Part shown: piece after piece, positions 1 to 8,588 of the stretch
How the letters are laid out: the number at the start of each line of letters is the position of its first letter
Position numbering within the stretch: position 1 is the stretch's first letter
Assembly: GCA_012729755.1 (NCBI GenBank)
Contig: JAAYCN010000112.1
Coordinates: 1 to 37,460 of the forward strand
Reading direction: 5' to 3'
Length of the DNA: 37,460 nt
Source of the DNA: Chloroflexota bacterium
GTDB taxonomy: Bacteria > Chloroflexota > Anaerolineae > Anaerolineales > Anaerolineaceae
Made by a program: the position numbers and the translations under genes
Notes under the pieces: model-generated
Seen by the model: the letters and a program-made list of their open reading frames with translations, nothing else
Told to the model about the DNA's origin: nothing
The model's database searches: none

Positions 1-49
1 AGATTAATAAACCATATTTGCCACAGTTCTTTAAATAGCAGGTAAATCG

Positions 50-892
50 ATGAAAAAACAGTTGATAGTAAACGCCGACGATTACGGACACATGGAAGGA
101 GTTTCGAGGGGAATTCGTGACGCGCATCTGCATGGAATTGTGACTTCGACGTCAACAATGATGAACCGGCCTTTTGCGGTTCAAGCGCTTAAGCTTGCCA
201 TGGAAGAGACACCCAAGCTTGGTTTGGGAGTTCACCTATGCCTGACCAGCGGCAGGCCAGTATTGCCGGTTGAGAGGGTTAAAAGCCTTGTCAAAGCTGA
301 CGGCTTGTTTTGTCGTCCGCCAGAATTTCGCGCGAGGTTAGATCAACTTGATATCGATGAAGTAAGAGCGGAATGGCACGCTCAGGTTGAACAGTATGTA
401 AAAACAACCGGACGCAAACCGGATCACCTCGATTCGCACCATCACTCATCCTATTTCACAGAAGCATTATTTGAAGAGATGTTTGAGCTGGCAGCCGAAT
501 TGCGCTGCCCAATCAGGCGCCCCTTTGGCGAGGGGGCTGGCTACTTGCCTGGTCAGCTCTCTGCAGAGCATTTTCAAGAGATGGTGGCAAATTTCGCTGA
601 TAGTCCAAGTGCACCTCAACCGTTGACTACCCAGGGTTTTTATGGCACTTTCTATGATGAGGGTGCCACCAAAGCCAATCTGCTTGAAATATTGCATAAA
701 GTGATCGACCACCCGACCTTTACTACTTTTGAATTGATGTGCCATCCCGCATTTGTGGATGATGAACTGATGCAAACTTCCAGTTACAATGAGCAGCGAG
801 AACGGGAACGTCAGTTATTACAGGACCCGGACGTGCTCAGTCTGGCGAGAAATCAACTAACTTTGATCAATTTTAGCCAGCTTAACGCATAG
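50..892 (+). CDS. ChbG/YdjC-family carbohydrate deacetylase-like protein
   Basis: A 280-residue protein of the YdjC/ChbG family, cytoplasmic metal-dependent deacetylases that remove acetyl groups from chito-oligosaccharides and related N-acetylated sugars. The N-terminal NADDYG motif (residues 8-13) supplies the family's catalytic/metal aspartates. HLDSHHH, near residues 126-132, supplies metal-binding histidines, and a further conserved MCHPA stretch occurs near the C-terminus. Length is normal for the family and there is no signal peptide. The ATG follows a weak AGG ribosome site. A hairpin terminator follows directly, so it appears to be the last or only gene of its unit. Family is clear; the exact sugar substrate cannot be read from sequence. 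Confidence 0.9.
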   Translation: MKKQLIVNADDYGHMEGVSRGIRDAHLHGIVTSTSTMMNRPFAVQALKLAMEETPKLGLGVHLCLTSGRPVLPVERVKSLVKADGLFCRPPEFRARLDQLDIDEVRAEWHAQVEQYVKTTGRKPDHLDSHHHSSYFTEALFEEMFELAAELRCPIRRPFGEGAGYLPGQLSAEHFQEMVANFADSPSAPQPLTTQGFYGTFYDEGATKANLLEILHKVIDHPTFTTFELMCHPAFVDDELMQTSSYNEQRERERQLLQDPDVLSLARNQLTLINFSQLNA

Positions 893-919
893 GTTTTTGT
901 TCAGGTAAAAACAAAGGTG

Positions 920-953
920 AAATAAGCAGGATGTGCATCCCTGCTTATTTGTT
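920..953 (+). terminator. Hairpin terminator after the deacetylase gene
   Basis: Perfect 11-bp inverted repeat, arms 920-930 (AAATAAGCAGG) and 940-950 (CCTGCTTATTT), with a 9-nt loop. The descending arm ends in a T-rich stretch. It lies 28 bp after the stop codon and 30 bp before the next start. Confidence 0.65.
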
Positions 954-979
954 ACAATACACAGAAAACGAGGTTTAAT

Positions 980-2653
980 ATGCCTTCTGATACCCAAGTC
1001 ATCTTCTCAATGAGCCGTGTCGGCAAACTTTACCCACCCAATAGACAGGTTTTGCGAGACATCTCGCTGGGTTTCTATTATGGCGCAAAAATCGGCGTAT
1101 TAGGGTTGAATGGTTCAGGAAAGTCAACCTTGCTGAGAATCATGGCTGGCAAGGACGAAGACTATCAGGGCGAAATTGCCCGTTCCAAGGGCTATACATT
1201 CGGTTTGCTCGAACAGGAACCACAACTGGATGACAGCAAAACAGTGATCGAGGTGATTAAAGAAGGCGTTCAGCCGATTGTCGACTTATTAGAAGAGTAT
1301 GACCGGATTAATGACGCTTTTGCTGATCCGGAAGCCGATTTTGATCTCTTAATTGAAAAGCAGTCCAAATTGCAGGAACAGTTGGAGCATGTCGACGCCT
1401 GGAATCTGGAAAGCAACCTCAAACTTGCCATGGGTGCGCTTGGCTGTCCACCTGGTGAAACACCTGTCTCTGTGCTTTCGGGCGGTGAACGCCGCAGGGT
1501 CGCGCTGACCCGTTTATTGCTGACTGAGCCTGATATTCTGCTGCTCGATGAGCCCACCAACCATCTGGATGCAGAATCGGTCGCCTGGCTTGAGCAGCAT
1601 CTGCAGCAGTACAAGGGTACGGTTATCGCGGTGACGCATGACCGTTATTTTCTCGATAAAGTGGCTGGCTGGATTTTAGAGCTTGACCGCGGACATGGCA
1701 TTCCGTGGCGAGGGAATTACTCCTCCTGGTTGGCGCAGAAGCAGGAGCGATTGCGCATAGAAGAGAAAAGCGAATCTAAAAGACAGCGAACACTGCAGCG
1801 GGAACTCGAATGGATCCATATGTCGCCCAAAGCGCGCCAGTCCAAAGGTCAGGCAAGAGTGACTGCTTATGAAAAGCTGTTTTCCCAGGAATATGAAAAG
1901 GAACGCAAGGATCTCGAAATCTATATTCCCTCTGGACCAAGGCTGGGAAATGTCGTTATTGAATTGGAAGGAATTTCCAAAGGGTTCGGTGACCGGAAAC
2001 TCATTGAGGACTTAACCATCAGTGTTCCGCCTGGTTCGATTATTGGGGTGATTGGTCCTAACGGAGCGGGTAAATCGACGCTGATAAAAATGATCGCAGG
2101 TCTGGTTGAGCCAGACAGCGGCTCATTGCGTCTCGGCGAAACGGTCAAGCTGGGCTATGCTGATCAGAGTCGTACGTTTGACCCGGAGCTGACAGTCTTT
2201 CAGGCGATTACTGGAGGCGCTGATAATTTAGTGCTCGGGGATATGACCGTTAACGGACGCGCATATTGCGCCTCATTTAACTTTACGGGCTCAGAACAGC
2301 AGAAAGAGGTCAAGACCCTGTCTGGTGGCGAGAAAAATCGGGTTTTTTTGGCGCGTACGCTGACCGCGGGGGCTAACGTGCTTCTGCTTGATGAACCGAC
2401 AAACGATCTCGATGTCAACACCCTTAGAGCGTTGGAAGAAGCGCTGGAGAATTTTGCCGGCTGCGCGGTTGTGGTCAGCCATGACCGATGGTTTCTGGAC
2501 CGCATTGCTACGCATATTCTGGCTCTGGGGCATGAAGAGAAACCGCGCCTCTTTTTGGGCAACTGGTCTGACTATGAGGCCGATCAAATTGCCCGCTATG
2601 GCGAAAAATACCTGAATAACAGAGTGGGATACCGTAGTTTGACTAGAGATTAG
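980..2653 (+). CDS. ettA: Energy-dependent translational throttle protein EttA (ABC-F)
   Basis: A 557-residue ABC-F ATPase with two nucleotide-binding domains and no membrane segments. Walker A motifs are GLNGSGKST (residues 42-50) and GPNGAGKST in the second half. Both halves carry an LSGGE signature and an LLLDEPTN Walker B. The charged region between the domains has the interdomain (PtIM) linker typical of the family. Length and the second-domain start (ELEGISKGFGDRKLI) match EttA rather than Uup or antibiotic-resistance ABC-F proteins. EttA binds the ribosomal E site and gates the first elongation steps according to ATP/ADP ratio. The ATG has a GAGG ribosome site at 970-973. Confidence 0.95.
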   Translation: MPSDTQVIFSMSRVGKLYPPNRQVLRDISLGFYYGAKIGVLGLNGSGKSTLLRIMAGKDEDYQGEIARSKGYTFGLLEQEPQLDDSKTVIEVIKEGVQPIVDLLEEYDRINDAFADPEADFDLLIEKQSKLQEQLEHVDAWNLESNLKLAMGALGCPPGETPVSVLSGGERRRVALTRLLLTEPDILLLDEPTNHLDAESVAWLEQHLQQYKGTVIAVTHDRYFLDKVAGWILELDRGHGIPWRGNYSSWLAQKQERLRIEEKSESKRQRTLQRELEWIHMSPKARQSKGQARVTAYEKLFSQEYEKERKDLEIYIPSGPRLGNVVIELEGISKGFGDRKLIEDLTISVPPGSIIGVIGPNGAGKSTLIKMIAGLVEPDSGSLRLGETVKLGYADQSRTFDPELTVFQAITGGADNLVLGDMTVNGRAYCASFNFTGSEQQKEVKTLSGGEKNRVFLARTLTAGANVLLLDEPTNDLDVNTLRALEEALENFAGCAVVVSHDRWFLDRIATHILALGHEEKPRLFLGNWSDYEADQIARYGEKYLNNRVGYRSLTRD

Positions 2654-2660
2654 GAAACGA

Positions 2661-2695
2661 AATTAAAAAAATAAAAGCCCCGGTTTTTCCGGGGC
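2661..2695 (-). terminator. Rho-independent terminator of the cold-shock gene
   Basis: Stem GCCCCGG (2677-2683) / CCGGGGC (2689-2695) with a five-base loop. Read on the minus strand it is followed by a long T-rich tract (2676 down to 2661), the canonical intrinsic terminator arrangement, 24 bp after the csp stop. The plus strand lacks a T tract, so it probably acts mainly for the minus strand. Confidence 0.9.
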
Positions 2696-2718
2696 AGAGA
2701 ATGTTACTCGTCTTGCGC

Positions 2719-2934
2719 TTAGTCGAGGGCTTTAACTTCTTGAGCTTGGGGACCCTTGGCGCCCTGGGTCACTGAGAACTCAACCGCCTGCCCTTCTTTG
2801 AGGGTTTTGAAACCATCACCAAGGATAGCGCTAAAATGGACGAATACGTCCTTTTCGCCTGAATTGCGGGCAATAAAACCATAACCCTTCTCACCATTGA
2901 ACCACTTGACGGTTCCAACTTCACGTTCTGCCAT
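2719..2934 (-). CDS. csp: Cold-shock protein (CspA family)
   Basis: A 71-residue single cold-shock domain, an OB-fold RNA/ssDNA chaperone. RNP1 is KGYGFIAR (residues 16-23) and RNP2 is VFVHF (30-34). The opening [11 protein letters not shown] is diagnostic. A strong ribosome site (GGAGGA near 2945-2950) precedes the ATG. The gene is monocistronic, with its own sigma-70-like promoter at 3044-3072 and terminator at 2661-2695. The implied 5' leader of about 100 nt resembles the long structured leaders of other csp mRNAs, which control cold-induced translation; that regulation is inferred here. Confidence 0.97.
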   Translation of the reverse strand: MAEREVGTVKWFNGEKGYGFIARNSGEKDVFVHFSAILGDGFKTLKEGQAVEFSVTQGAKGPQAQEVKALD

Positions 2935-3043
2935 AACTTCCTACTCCTCCGTAGACATAAAAAAACGATTAAAATATGTTGCAGGAGGTTCTGGCTTGAA
3001 GGTGTCACACACTCAGGGGAAAGAACTTCCGTTAACTAAACTA

Positions 3044-3072
3044 AATATACACCTTTTCATGACTCTCGTCAA
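3044..3072 (-). promoter_or_regulatory. Sigma-70-type promoter of csp
   Basis: On the minus strand, TTGACG (3067-3072) is separated by exactly 17 bp from TATATT (3044-3049). The predicted start near 3037 gives a leader of about 100 nt before the csp ATG. Confidence 0.7.
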
Positions 3073-3131
3073 ACATTTTCGCCTGTCAACCTGTGAGGTG
3101 TGAAGACAAAACTGGAATGGTGATGCCATGT

Positions 3132-3437
3132 TTATGACGGTTTCGTTTTGTTTCCCTCAAAGAATTCAACCAGACCAGCCAAAATCAGCATGAAAGCGAC
3201 CCCTTCGTCTAAATTGCCAATAAAGGGAACATTATCCGGGATCAACTCAAATACTCCGAAAGTTGGATTCAGAATATAGATCAGGCCGAGAATAGCCATG
3301 CCAAAAACCAGCCAACGCGGCCAGCCCCGACTCGAAAGTGGTTCAATGATCCTCTTGACAAAATCTGAAAGTCCAATTGGATTCTGTTGTTCTTGTTCGG
3401 GCTGTTCACCGATGTCAATAATCTTTTTCTGAGACAT
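3132..3437 (-). CDS. Small membrane protein, DUF1232/YkvA-like
   Basis: A 101-residue protein of unknown function. A charged N-terminal third precedes a hydrophobic segment (about residues 42-62, WLVFGMAILGLIYILNP). The stretch LIPDNVPFIGNLDEGVAFMLILAGL resembles the DUF1232 core pattern iPd-P-iGylDD. It ends in a short charged tail. It is the last gene of a minus-strand run, 22 bp after the GH4 glycosidase gene. The family call rests on that short motif, so it is tentative; the gene itself looks real from its position, start and composition. Confidence 0.75.
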   Translation of the reverse strand: MSQKKIIDIGEQPEQEQQNPIGLSDFVKRIIEPLSSRGWPRWLVFGMAILGLIYILNPTFGVFELIPDNVPFIGNLDEGVAFMLILAGLVEFFEGNKTKPS

Positions 3438-3459
3438 TTTACTCCTTCTAAGTTCCTGA

Positions 3460-4845
3460 TTATTTCCAAAACTGAGGCAACCAGCTTCGATTTGCTTCTA
3501 GAATATCATCCAACAAAGATTCGGCGATATCAAGATCGTCTACGACTGGGTCGAGCAGGAGGCTCTGTATGCCTAATTGACGGTCTCCATTTACGACCGA
3601 ATCAACGCAGAGCTGACTGGCTGTCACCTCACGATGCAGCAAGCCAGTAATGCTCTTGGGAAGCTCGCCGATTTTTTCAGCGCGAACTTTTGAATCAGAT
3701 AAATAGGCCGGCACTTCGACTACCGCGTTGTCAGGTAATCCCGTGATAGCGCCCTGGTTGGGGATGTTCACTGCTTCCCAATAATACTCTTTGTCACTCA
3801 ACAGCCCTTCGATGACTTCCAGCGCACCCTCTGAATGGGTATCATTAAACATATCCGTACTCTCTCGCTTGGCGATTAGGTCAGATACATGATCCCACTG
3901 GAAGTCGCGGACATATGCCATCAACTCCCAGTTATAGAGTGAGAGGTCGTATTTTTCCCATGGTTTGGTTTGAGGGTTGCTCATCCAGGGCAGGTATTCA
4001 TCGAGGTGTTCATCGCCTGGAATGGGAAACAATGCGAAGTGATCAAAGACCTTGCGGGTCAAAGGCTCAAATTTTGCGTCTAAAGCTTTCCAAGCTTGTC
4101 TGAAGACCGGATAGAGGTCCTGACCCGTTTTCCGGTCGGTCAAAGCAGTCATCCAGGTGAAGTGATTGAGCCCAGCCGCCTGTATTTTGAAATGTTCCAA
4201 ACCTATTTTTGCCATGCGCGATGAAGCAACGTAATTGGCAGGGTCCGCATGAGTGCTCACAAAGTCTTCACCATCATCCAGACCATAAAAGGGGGCAAGG
4301 GCTTTGGTGACCATCGCGTACCCCATGGCAAGTTGATGACACAAACCTATTGTTTTGATTGAAGAATATTCGTTCAATAAATAACAAAGCCTGGTCATGG
4401 GATTGGTGAAATTGATAAACCAGGCATCAGGACAAACTGCTTCCATGTCTTTGGCAATGCCAAGCACAGTGTTGATGTTTCGAGCCGCGTGGGCGAATCC
4501 ACCCGGCCCGCCATTTTCGCCATAGGGTTGGCGGAGACCATATTTGGCGGTCAGCTCGTAATCCTGTTGCCAAAGTTTTTCGCGGGGTTGGGTCTCGAGC
4601 GAACTGATGACAAAATCACTCCCCGGCAGGGCTGGTTTATGAGAGGAGTGGGAGCTGATCAGCTTTCCACAGCCCCATTCGTCATTCAGCCAGAGGGCGA
4701 GTTGGCTCATCAGGTCAAGTGATTCGGCGTTGGTATCCACCAGTGCGATTTCCGCGCCGCGCAGTTTTTCAGACTGGAGCAAGGTTATCAGCGTGCTCAG
4801 TCCAAAAGAGACGCTGCCCGCACCGATGCATGTAATTTTGGTCAT
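3460..4845 (-). CDS. Family 4 glycoside hydrolase (NAD/Mn-dependent)
   Basis: A 461-residue GH4 protein. GH4 enzymes hydrolyse alpha- or beta-glycosides by an NAD+-dependent oxidation-elimination mechanism needing a divalent metal. The N-terminus begins with a Rossmann motif (CIGAGSVSFG, residues 5-14). INFTNPM, GLCHQ (the Cys and His are metal ligands in the family) and AGLNHFTWM follow in order. Length fits. No phospho-sugar specificity can be assigned: GH4 includes alpha-glucosidases, alpha-galactosidases, alpha-galacturonidases and 6-phospho-glycosidases. The ATG has an AAGGAA ribosome site and lies 13 bp after the NfnAB-like gene, suggesting cotranscription. Confidence 0.9.
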   Translation of the reverse strand: MTKITCIGAGSVSFGLSTLITLLQSEKLRGAEIALVDTNAESLDLMSQLALWLNDEWGCGKLISSHSSHKPALPGSDFVISSLETQPREKLWQQDYELTAKYGLRQPYGENGGPGGFAHAARNINTVLGIAKDMEAVCPDAWFINFTNPMTRLCYLLNEYSSIKTIGLCHQLAMGYAMVTKALAPFYGLDDGEDFVSTHADPANYVASSRMAKIGLEHFKIQAAGLNHFTWMTALTDRKTGQDLYPVFRQAWKALDAKFEPLTRKVFDHFALFPIPGDEHLDEYLPWMSNPQTKPWEKYDLSLYNWELMAYVRDFQWDHVSDLIAKRESTDMFNDTHSEGALEVIEGLLSDKEYYWEAVNIPNQGAITGLPDNAVVEVPAYLSDSKVRAEKIGELPKSITGLLHREVTASQLCVDSVVNGDRQLGIQSLLLDPVVDDLDIAESLLDDILEANRSWLPQFWK

Positions 4846-4858
4846 TCTGGTTCCTTAG

Positions 4859-7150
4859 TTACGCTTTGTTTTCCAGGTATTCGAGCATGGCCTTAGCGGC
4901 TTTACGGCCGGCGCCCATTGCCAATATGACAGTTGCGCCACCGGTTACGATGTCTCCGCCCGCAAATACACCGGGAATGGAAGTCTGCATGGTCAGAGGG
5001 TTGACCTGGATGTGTCCATATTTATCAACGACAAGCGAAGGCGTCGTTTTGGAAATAATCGGGTTGGAGCCGTTACCGATGGCGATGATGGCGGCGTCAA
5101 GCGGCATTAAATAATCAGAACCAGACACAGGGATAGGACGCCGCCGGCCGCTCGCGTCGGGTTCTCCCAACTCCATTTGAATCAGGTTGACGCCGGTAAT
5201 TTTGCCAGAGTCGTTCCCGACAAATGAAACTGGATTGCGTAGATATTCGAAGCGTACACCTTCAGCTTTCGCGTGGGCGATCTCCTGCACTCGACCAGGC
5301 ATTTCCGCTTCACTGCGGCGATAAATGATCGATACCTCCGAAGCGCCAAGCCGTACGGCGACCCGAGCCGAATCAAGGGCGGTGTTGCCGCCACCAAACA
5401 CGCCGACTTTTTTGTTGAACATATTCAAGACTGGCGTATCCACCTTTGGATATTCATACGCTTTCATAAGGTTAACGCGAGTCAGAAATTCGTTCGCCGA
5501 GTAGATCCCCACCAGTGATTCACCGGGCAAATTCAAGAAATTGGGCAGTCCCGCGCCAGACCCGATGAACAGCGCCTCGAAGCCTTCTGTTCCAAGCAGG
5601 TCATCGATCGAGTAAGTTGCCCCAATCAGTGTGTTAGGGACAAACTTGACGCCTTGCGCGATCAGCGCGTTTACTTCGTTGCTGACGATCGCTTTTGGCA
5701 ATCGGAATTCCGGAATGCCATAGCGTAAGACCCCTCCGAAGTCATGGAAAGCTTCAAACACAGTCACATCACAACCAGCTTTTGCTAAATCGCCCGCGCA
5801 GCTTAAAGCGGCTGGACCTGAACCAATCATGGCAACTCGATGAGGTTTGGCGGTATGGACAGGTTGAGGCTTTGAAGCGTCATTCTCGGCGTAATAATCA
5901 GCGACAAACCGTTCCAACGCGCCGATATTGATTGGATTGTTTTTGCGATTAAGGATGCAGGCGCCTTCACATTGGTCTGATTGAGGACAAACCCGCCCAC
6001 AGACACGGGGAAGCGCGTTTTCTTCTTTTATCTTTTTGCCGGCGGCGAGTATGTCACCTGCGAGGAGCAGCTGAATAAATTGAGGGATAGGGACAGAAAC
6101 AGGGCAGCCTTCAACACATTTCGGCTTCTTGCAATTGAGGCAGCGCGACGCCTCTTGTTTGGCCATTTCGAGGTTGAACCCTAAGGCTACTTCGCTGAAA
6201 TTGGTCACCCGATCACTGACCGATCGCTCAGGAATCTCCAATCTTGGGCCTTGATGATCCTCCGGCGACAATTTGGGTTCGTCCGCCAGTAACTCGCGCA
6301 CCTGAGTGTCAATCCGACAATCTTCGGGATGGTTATAGGCGCGGTTGCGTTGCATAATGGTATCAAAATCAACCAGATGGCCATCAAATTCGGGACCCTC
6401 AACGCATGTGAAGCGCACTTTGTCACCCACCTGAACGCGGCACCCTCCGCACATGCCAGTTCCATCGATCATGATAGTGTTTAAACTGACTGTTGTTGGA
6501 ATTCCGAAAGGACGTGTGGCCTCGGCAATACTCTTCATCATCGGCAAGGGCCCGACCGCAAGCACATGATCGATTTTTTTGCCATCATTGATCAGGTTGA
6601 GCAGTTGATTGGTCACAAAACCATGCATGCCATACGAGCCGTCGTCGGTCGTGTAATAGGCTTCATCACTAACTTCATTGATCTCATCCATCAGGATGAT
6701 CAGGTCTTTGCTGCGCGCGCCAACGATGCTGATGACGTGGTTGCCAGCCTTTTTCAGCGCTTTGGCAACTGGAAAAGCCACCGCTGCCCCCAACCCTCCG
6801 CCAATCACAGCGATATTGCCATAATTTTTAATCACTGAGGCGTTTCCGAGAGGGCCAAACACGTCATGGATGACTTCGCCCTCCTCCATCTGATTGAGCA
6901 TTTGGGTGCTCTTGCCGACTCCCTGAACAACCAGTGTGATAATTCCAGCGCGCGGATTCTGATCGACAATTGTTAAGGGCACCCGCTCGCCATTGTCTGA
7001 TAAGCGAATGATTACAAACTGACCTGGTTTTGACTTGTTGGCGATCTGGGGCGCGTAGATTTGAAATTTAACGATCCGGTCAGCTAAAACTTGCCTGGAA
7101 ACAATACTCCCATTCATTCTCGTCGAAGTCGTCGCAGGTGCGTTTGTCAT
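4859..7150 (-). CDS. Fused NfnAB-like ferredoxin:NADP+ oxidoreductase / GltD-type flavoprotein
   Basis: A 763-residue fusion. Residues 1 to about 300 match the FAD/NAD(P)-binding subunit of sulfide dehydrogenase/dihydroorotate dehydrogenase-like reductases (NfnA). They carry the [2Fe-2S] motif with Asp229, Cys234, Cys237 and Cys249. Residues about 310-763 match the glutamate synthase small-subunit/NfnB family. That half has cysteine sets C337/C340/C345/C349 and C384/C388/C394/C398 for two [4Fe-4S] clusters, then FAD (IGSGPA) and NADP (GVFGGGNTALDSARVAVRLG) Rossmann motifs. In separate-subunit organisms NfnAB bifurcates electrons between NADH, ferredoxin and NADPH. AAGGAGT precedes the ATG. 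The frame is continuous across the junction. Confidence 0.92.
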   Translation of the reverse strand: MTNAPATTSTRMNGSIVSRQVLADRIVKFQIYAPQIANKSKPGQFVIIRLSDNGERVPLTIVDQNPRAGIITLVVQGVGKSTQMLNQMEEGEVIHDVFGPLGNASVIKNYGNIAVIGGGLGAAVAFPVAKALKKAGNHVISIVGARSKDLIILMDEINEVSDEAYYTTDDGSYGMHGFVTNQLLNLINDGKKIDHVLAVGPLPMMKSIAEATRPFGIPTTVSLNTIMIDGTGMCGGCRVQVGDKVRFTCVEGPEFDGHLVDFDTIMQRNRAYNHPEDCRIDTQVRELLADEPKLSPEDHQGPRLEIPERSVSDRVTNFSEVALGFNLEMAKQEASRCLNCKKPKCVEGCPVSVPIPQFIQLLLAGDILAAGKKIKEENALPRVCGRVCPQSDQCEGACILNRKNNPINIGALERFVADYYAENDASKPQPVHTAKPHRVAMIGSGPAALSCAGDLAKAGCDVTVFEAFHDFGGVLRYGIPEFRLPKAIVSNEVNALIAQGVKFVPNTLIGATYSIDDLLGTEGFEALFIGSGAGLPNFLNLPGESLVGIYSANEFLTRVNLMKAYEYPKVDTPVLNMFNKKVGVFGGGNTALDSARVAVRLGASEVSIIYRRSEAEMPGRVQEIAHAKAEGVRFEYLRNPVSFVGNDSGKITGVNLIQMELGEPDASGRRRPIPVSGSDYLMPLDAAIIAIGNGSNPIISKTTPSLVVDKYGHIQVNPLTMQTSIPGVFAGGDIVTGGATVILAMGAGRKAAKAMLEYLENKA

Positions 7151-7197
7151 AAAAGACTCCTTGTCAAAATATGATTTTTAATTTTAAGTTGAAATGA

Positions 7198-8100
7198 TTA
7201 TGGCTGCAATATGTCCACGCACCAATAGAGAGATTGATTTTTGGCCTGATCAAGTGTGTGAACGACACAATAACGGCCGGGTGAAAGTGATTCCCTGGGA
7301 TGAAGAATGGTGCAGTTCTGTTCAGCGGGCGTAACCAAAAATGGGATTTCCTTGCCTTCCACATCCATGAATTTGATCGTTTCAATCGAGACCATATTCG
7401 TGTAAAGCACCAATTCCGGCTTGTCGCGGGTGACCTGGGGAATGCCCTGAGAATCGGAGGGATTACCAAGCTTCAGTTCCATCTCAGTATATTCATCGCC
7501 CGTCCTGACATAAATCCCTTCGGCCGGGGGCAATTCGACAAGCACCGGGGTCGGCCTGGTGAGGAAGGGCAAATTGAGGTTAAGCAAGGTCTTTCCGGCC
7601 AAGATCCCAATGACGACAAAAACCATCATGGTCAAGCCGTATAGCAAGACATCAAGCCAGGCTTTGTGTGGCTTGGGCATTTTGGCATTATCGGATTTAA
7701 AGACAGGTTCTTGCGGTTGGGGGATGGGACGCGCAGCTTCGGCTTGAACGCCGGCGTTGATGGCGGCCGCAGCCTGAGCGGGCGTGAGCGGTTCAGGAGA
7801 CTTAAAAACACCGATTGGGCGTGTATAGTCAGAGAGTTTTTCTCCGGGTTTTTGGGGGATATATTTCTTTCGCTGAATAAAGGCTAAGCCGCGTTGCGCA
7901 GGCCGGTTTTCCGGATCGATTTCAAGCGCTTTTTTGAGAAAAACAGTCTGCTTTTCTTCATCTTCGATGATTGCAGACAACCAAACCCAGACATTCGCGT
8001 TCTCTGGTTCTTCAACGATGGCATCTTTAAGATGGGCAAGAGCTTCTTCCATCATGCCGGCTTTGGCTGCGTCGATACCTTGTTGAAGCGCTGAAGTCAT
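7198..8100 (-). CDS. TPR-containing single-pass membrane protein
   Basis: A 300-residue protein of unknown role. Residues about 1-75 form tetratricopeptide-like repeats (EEALAHLKDAIVEEPENANVW, then a second unit ending EIDPENRPAQRG). A Pro/Ala-rich linker follows. One transmembrane helix lies at about residues 155-182 (VLLYGLTMMVFVVIGILAGKTLL), and a C-terminal domain of about 110 residues is presumably extracytoplasmic. I chose the ATG at 8100 over one at 8130 because GGAGA sits 8 nt upstream of it. It is the first gene of the run TPR-NfnAB-GH4-DUF1232. The function of the outer domain is not recognised. Confidence 0.85.
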   Translation of the reverse strand: MTSALQQGIDAAKAGMMEEALAHLKDAIVEEPENANVWVWLSAIIEDEEKQTVFLKKALEIDPENRPAQRGLAFIQRKKYIPQKPGEKLSDYTRPIGVFKSPEPLTPAQAAAAINAGVQAEAARPIPQPQEPVFKSDNAKMPKPHKAWLDVLLYGLTMMVFVVIGILAGKTLLNLNLPFLTRPTPVLVELPPAEGIYVRTGDEYTEMELKLGNPSDSQGIPQVTRDKPELVLYTNMVSIETIKFMDVEGKEIPFLVTPAEQNCTILHPRESLSPGRYCVVHTLDQAKNQSLYWCVDILQP

Positions 8101-8235
8101 AGTTAGGTCTCCGTGTTGGAAATAGTGCAACCTTTGTACCAGATTTTACCATAATGCGTTATTTTACTGAGGTTATTGCGCTTTATAAACTGTGTACCAT
8201 GTGCTGACCCCCTCACACTTTGTGATAAGTCTGTC

Positions 8236-8264
8236 TTGCGGATTTTATTATGGGAATGTATAAT
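8236..8264 (+). promoter_or_regulatory. Promoter of tRNA-Pro
   Basis: TTGCGG (8236-8241), a 17-bp spacer, then a perfect TATAAT (8259-8264). It ends 17 bp before the mature tRNA 5' end. Confidence 0.8.
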
Positions 8265-8281
8265 ACGGGTCTTGTTGAAAT

Positions 8282-8359
8282 CGGGGCGTGGCGCAGTCCG
8301 GCTAGCGTGCTTGCATGGGGTGCAAGAGGTCGAAGGTTCAAATCCTTTCGCCCCGACCA
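8282..8359 (+). tRNA. tRNA-Pro (anticodon GGG)
   Basis: The acceptor stem CGGGGCG (8282-8288) pairs with CGCCCCG (8349-8355). Discriminator A8356 is followed by an encoded CCA (8357-8359). The anticodon stem CTTGC/GCAAG encloses a 7-nt loop with anticodon GGG at 8317-8319 and G37. The T-loop is TTCAAAT. The CGGGG start is characteristic of tRNA-Pro. It reads proline codons CCC/CCU. Confidence 0.97.
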
Positions 8360-8362
8360 CGA

Positions 8363-8396
8363 GGGAAGCAGTCGCATTTGATTGCTTCCCTTTTGT
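8363..8396 (+). terminator. Terminator of tRNA-Pro
   Basis: Stem GGGAAGCA (8363-8370) / TGCTTCCC (8383-8390) with a 12-nt loop, followed by TTTTGTT. It begins four bases after the tRNA CCA. Confidence 0.85.
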
Positions 8397-8588
8397 TGTA
8401 TAACGGGCATGCCATCCGTCTATGGTGGAGGATGTCTACGAAGGGCATAGTTGCTGACGAACTCCAAAGCAACCCTCAAGGCTTATATCGTGGGGTGCGA
8501 GAAATCATAGCCTGATGAACAGAAACCTGATATTAGGGCGTATTATGTGTCCCAGTAGAGAGTGTAATACTTTTTTCTGGCTGAGTAT

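Noticed and set aside
4859-7150. NfnA/NfnB fusion as a sequencing frameshift joining two genes
   Set aside because: The frame is continuous through the linker with no internal start and ribosome site, and both halves are complete.
8103-8360. Minus-strand 85-codon frame reading GAKGFEPSTSCTPC
   Set aside because: It is the reverse complement of tRNA-Pro; such frames are a familiar false gene call over tRNAs.
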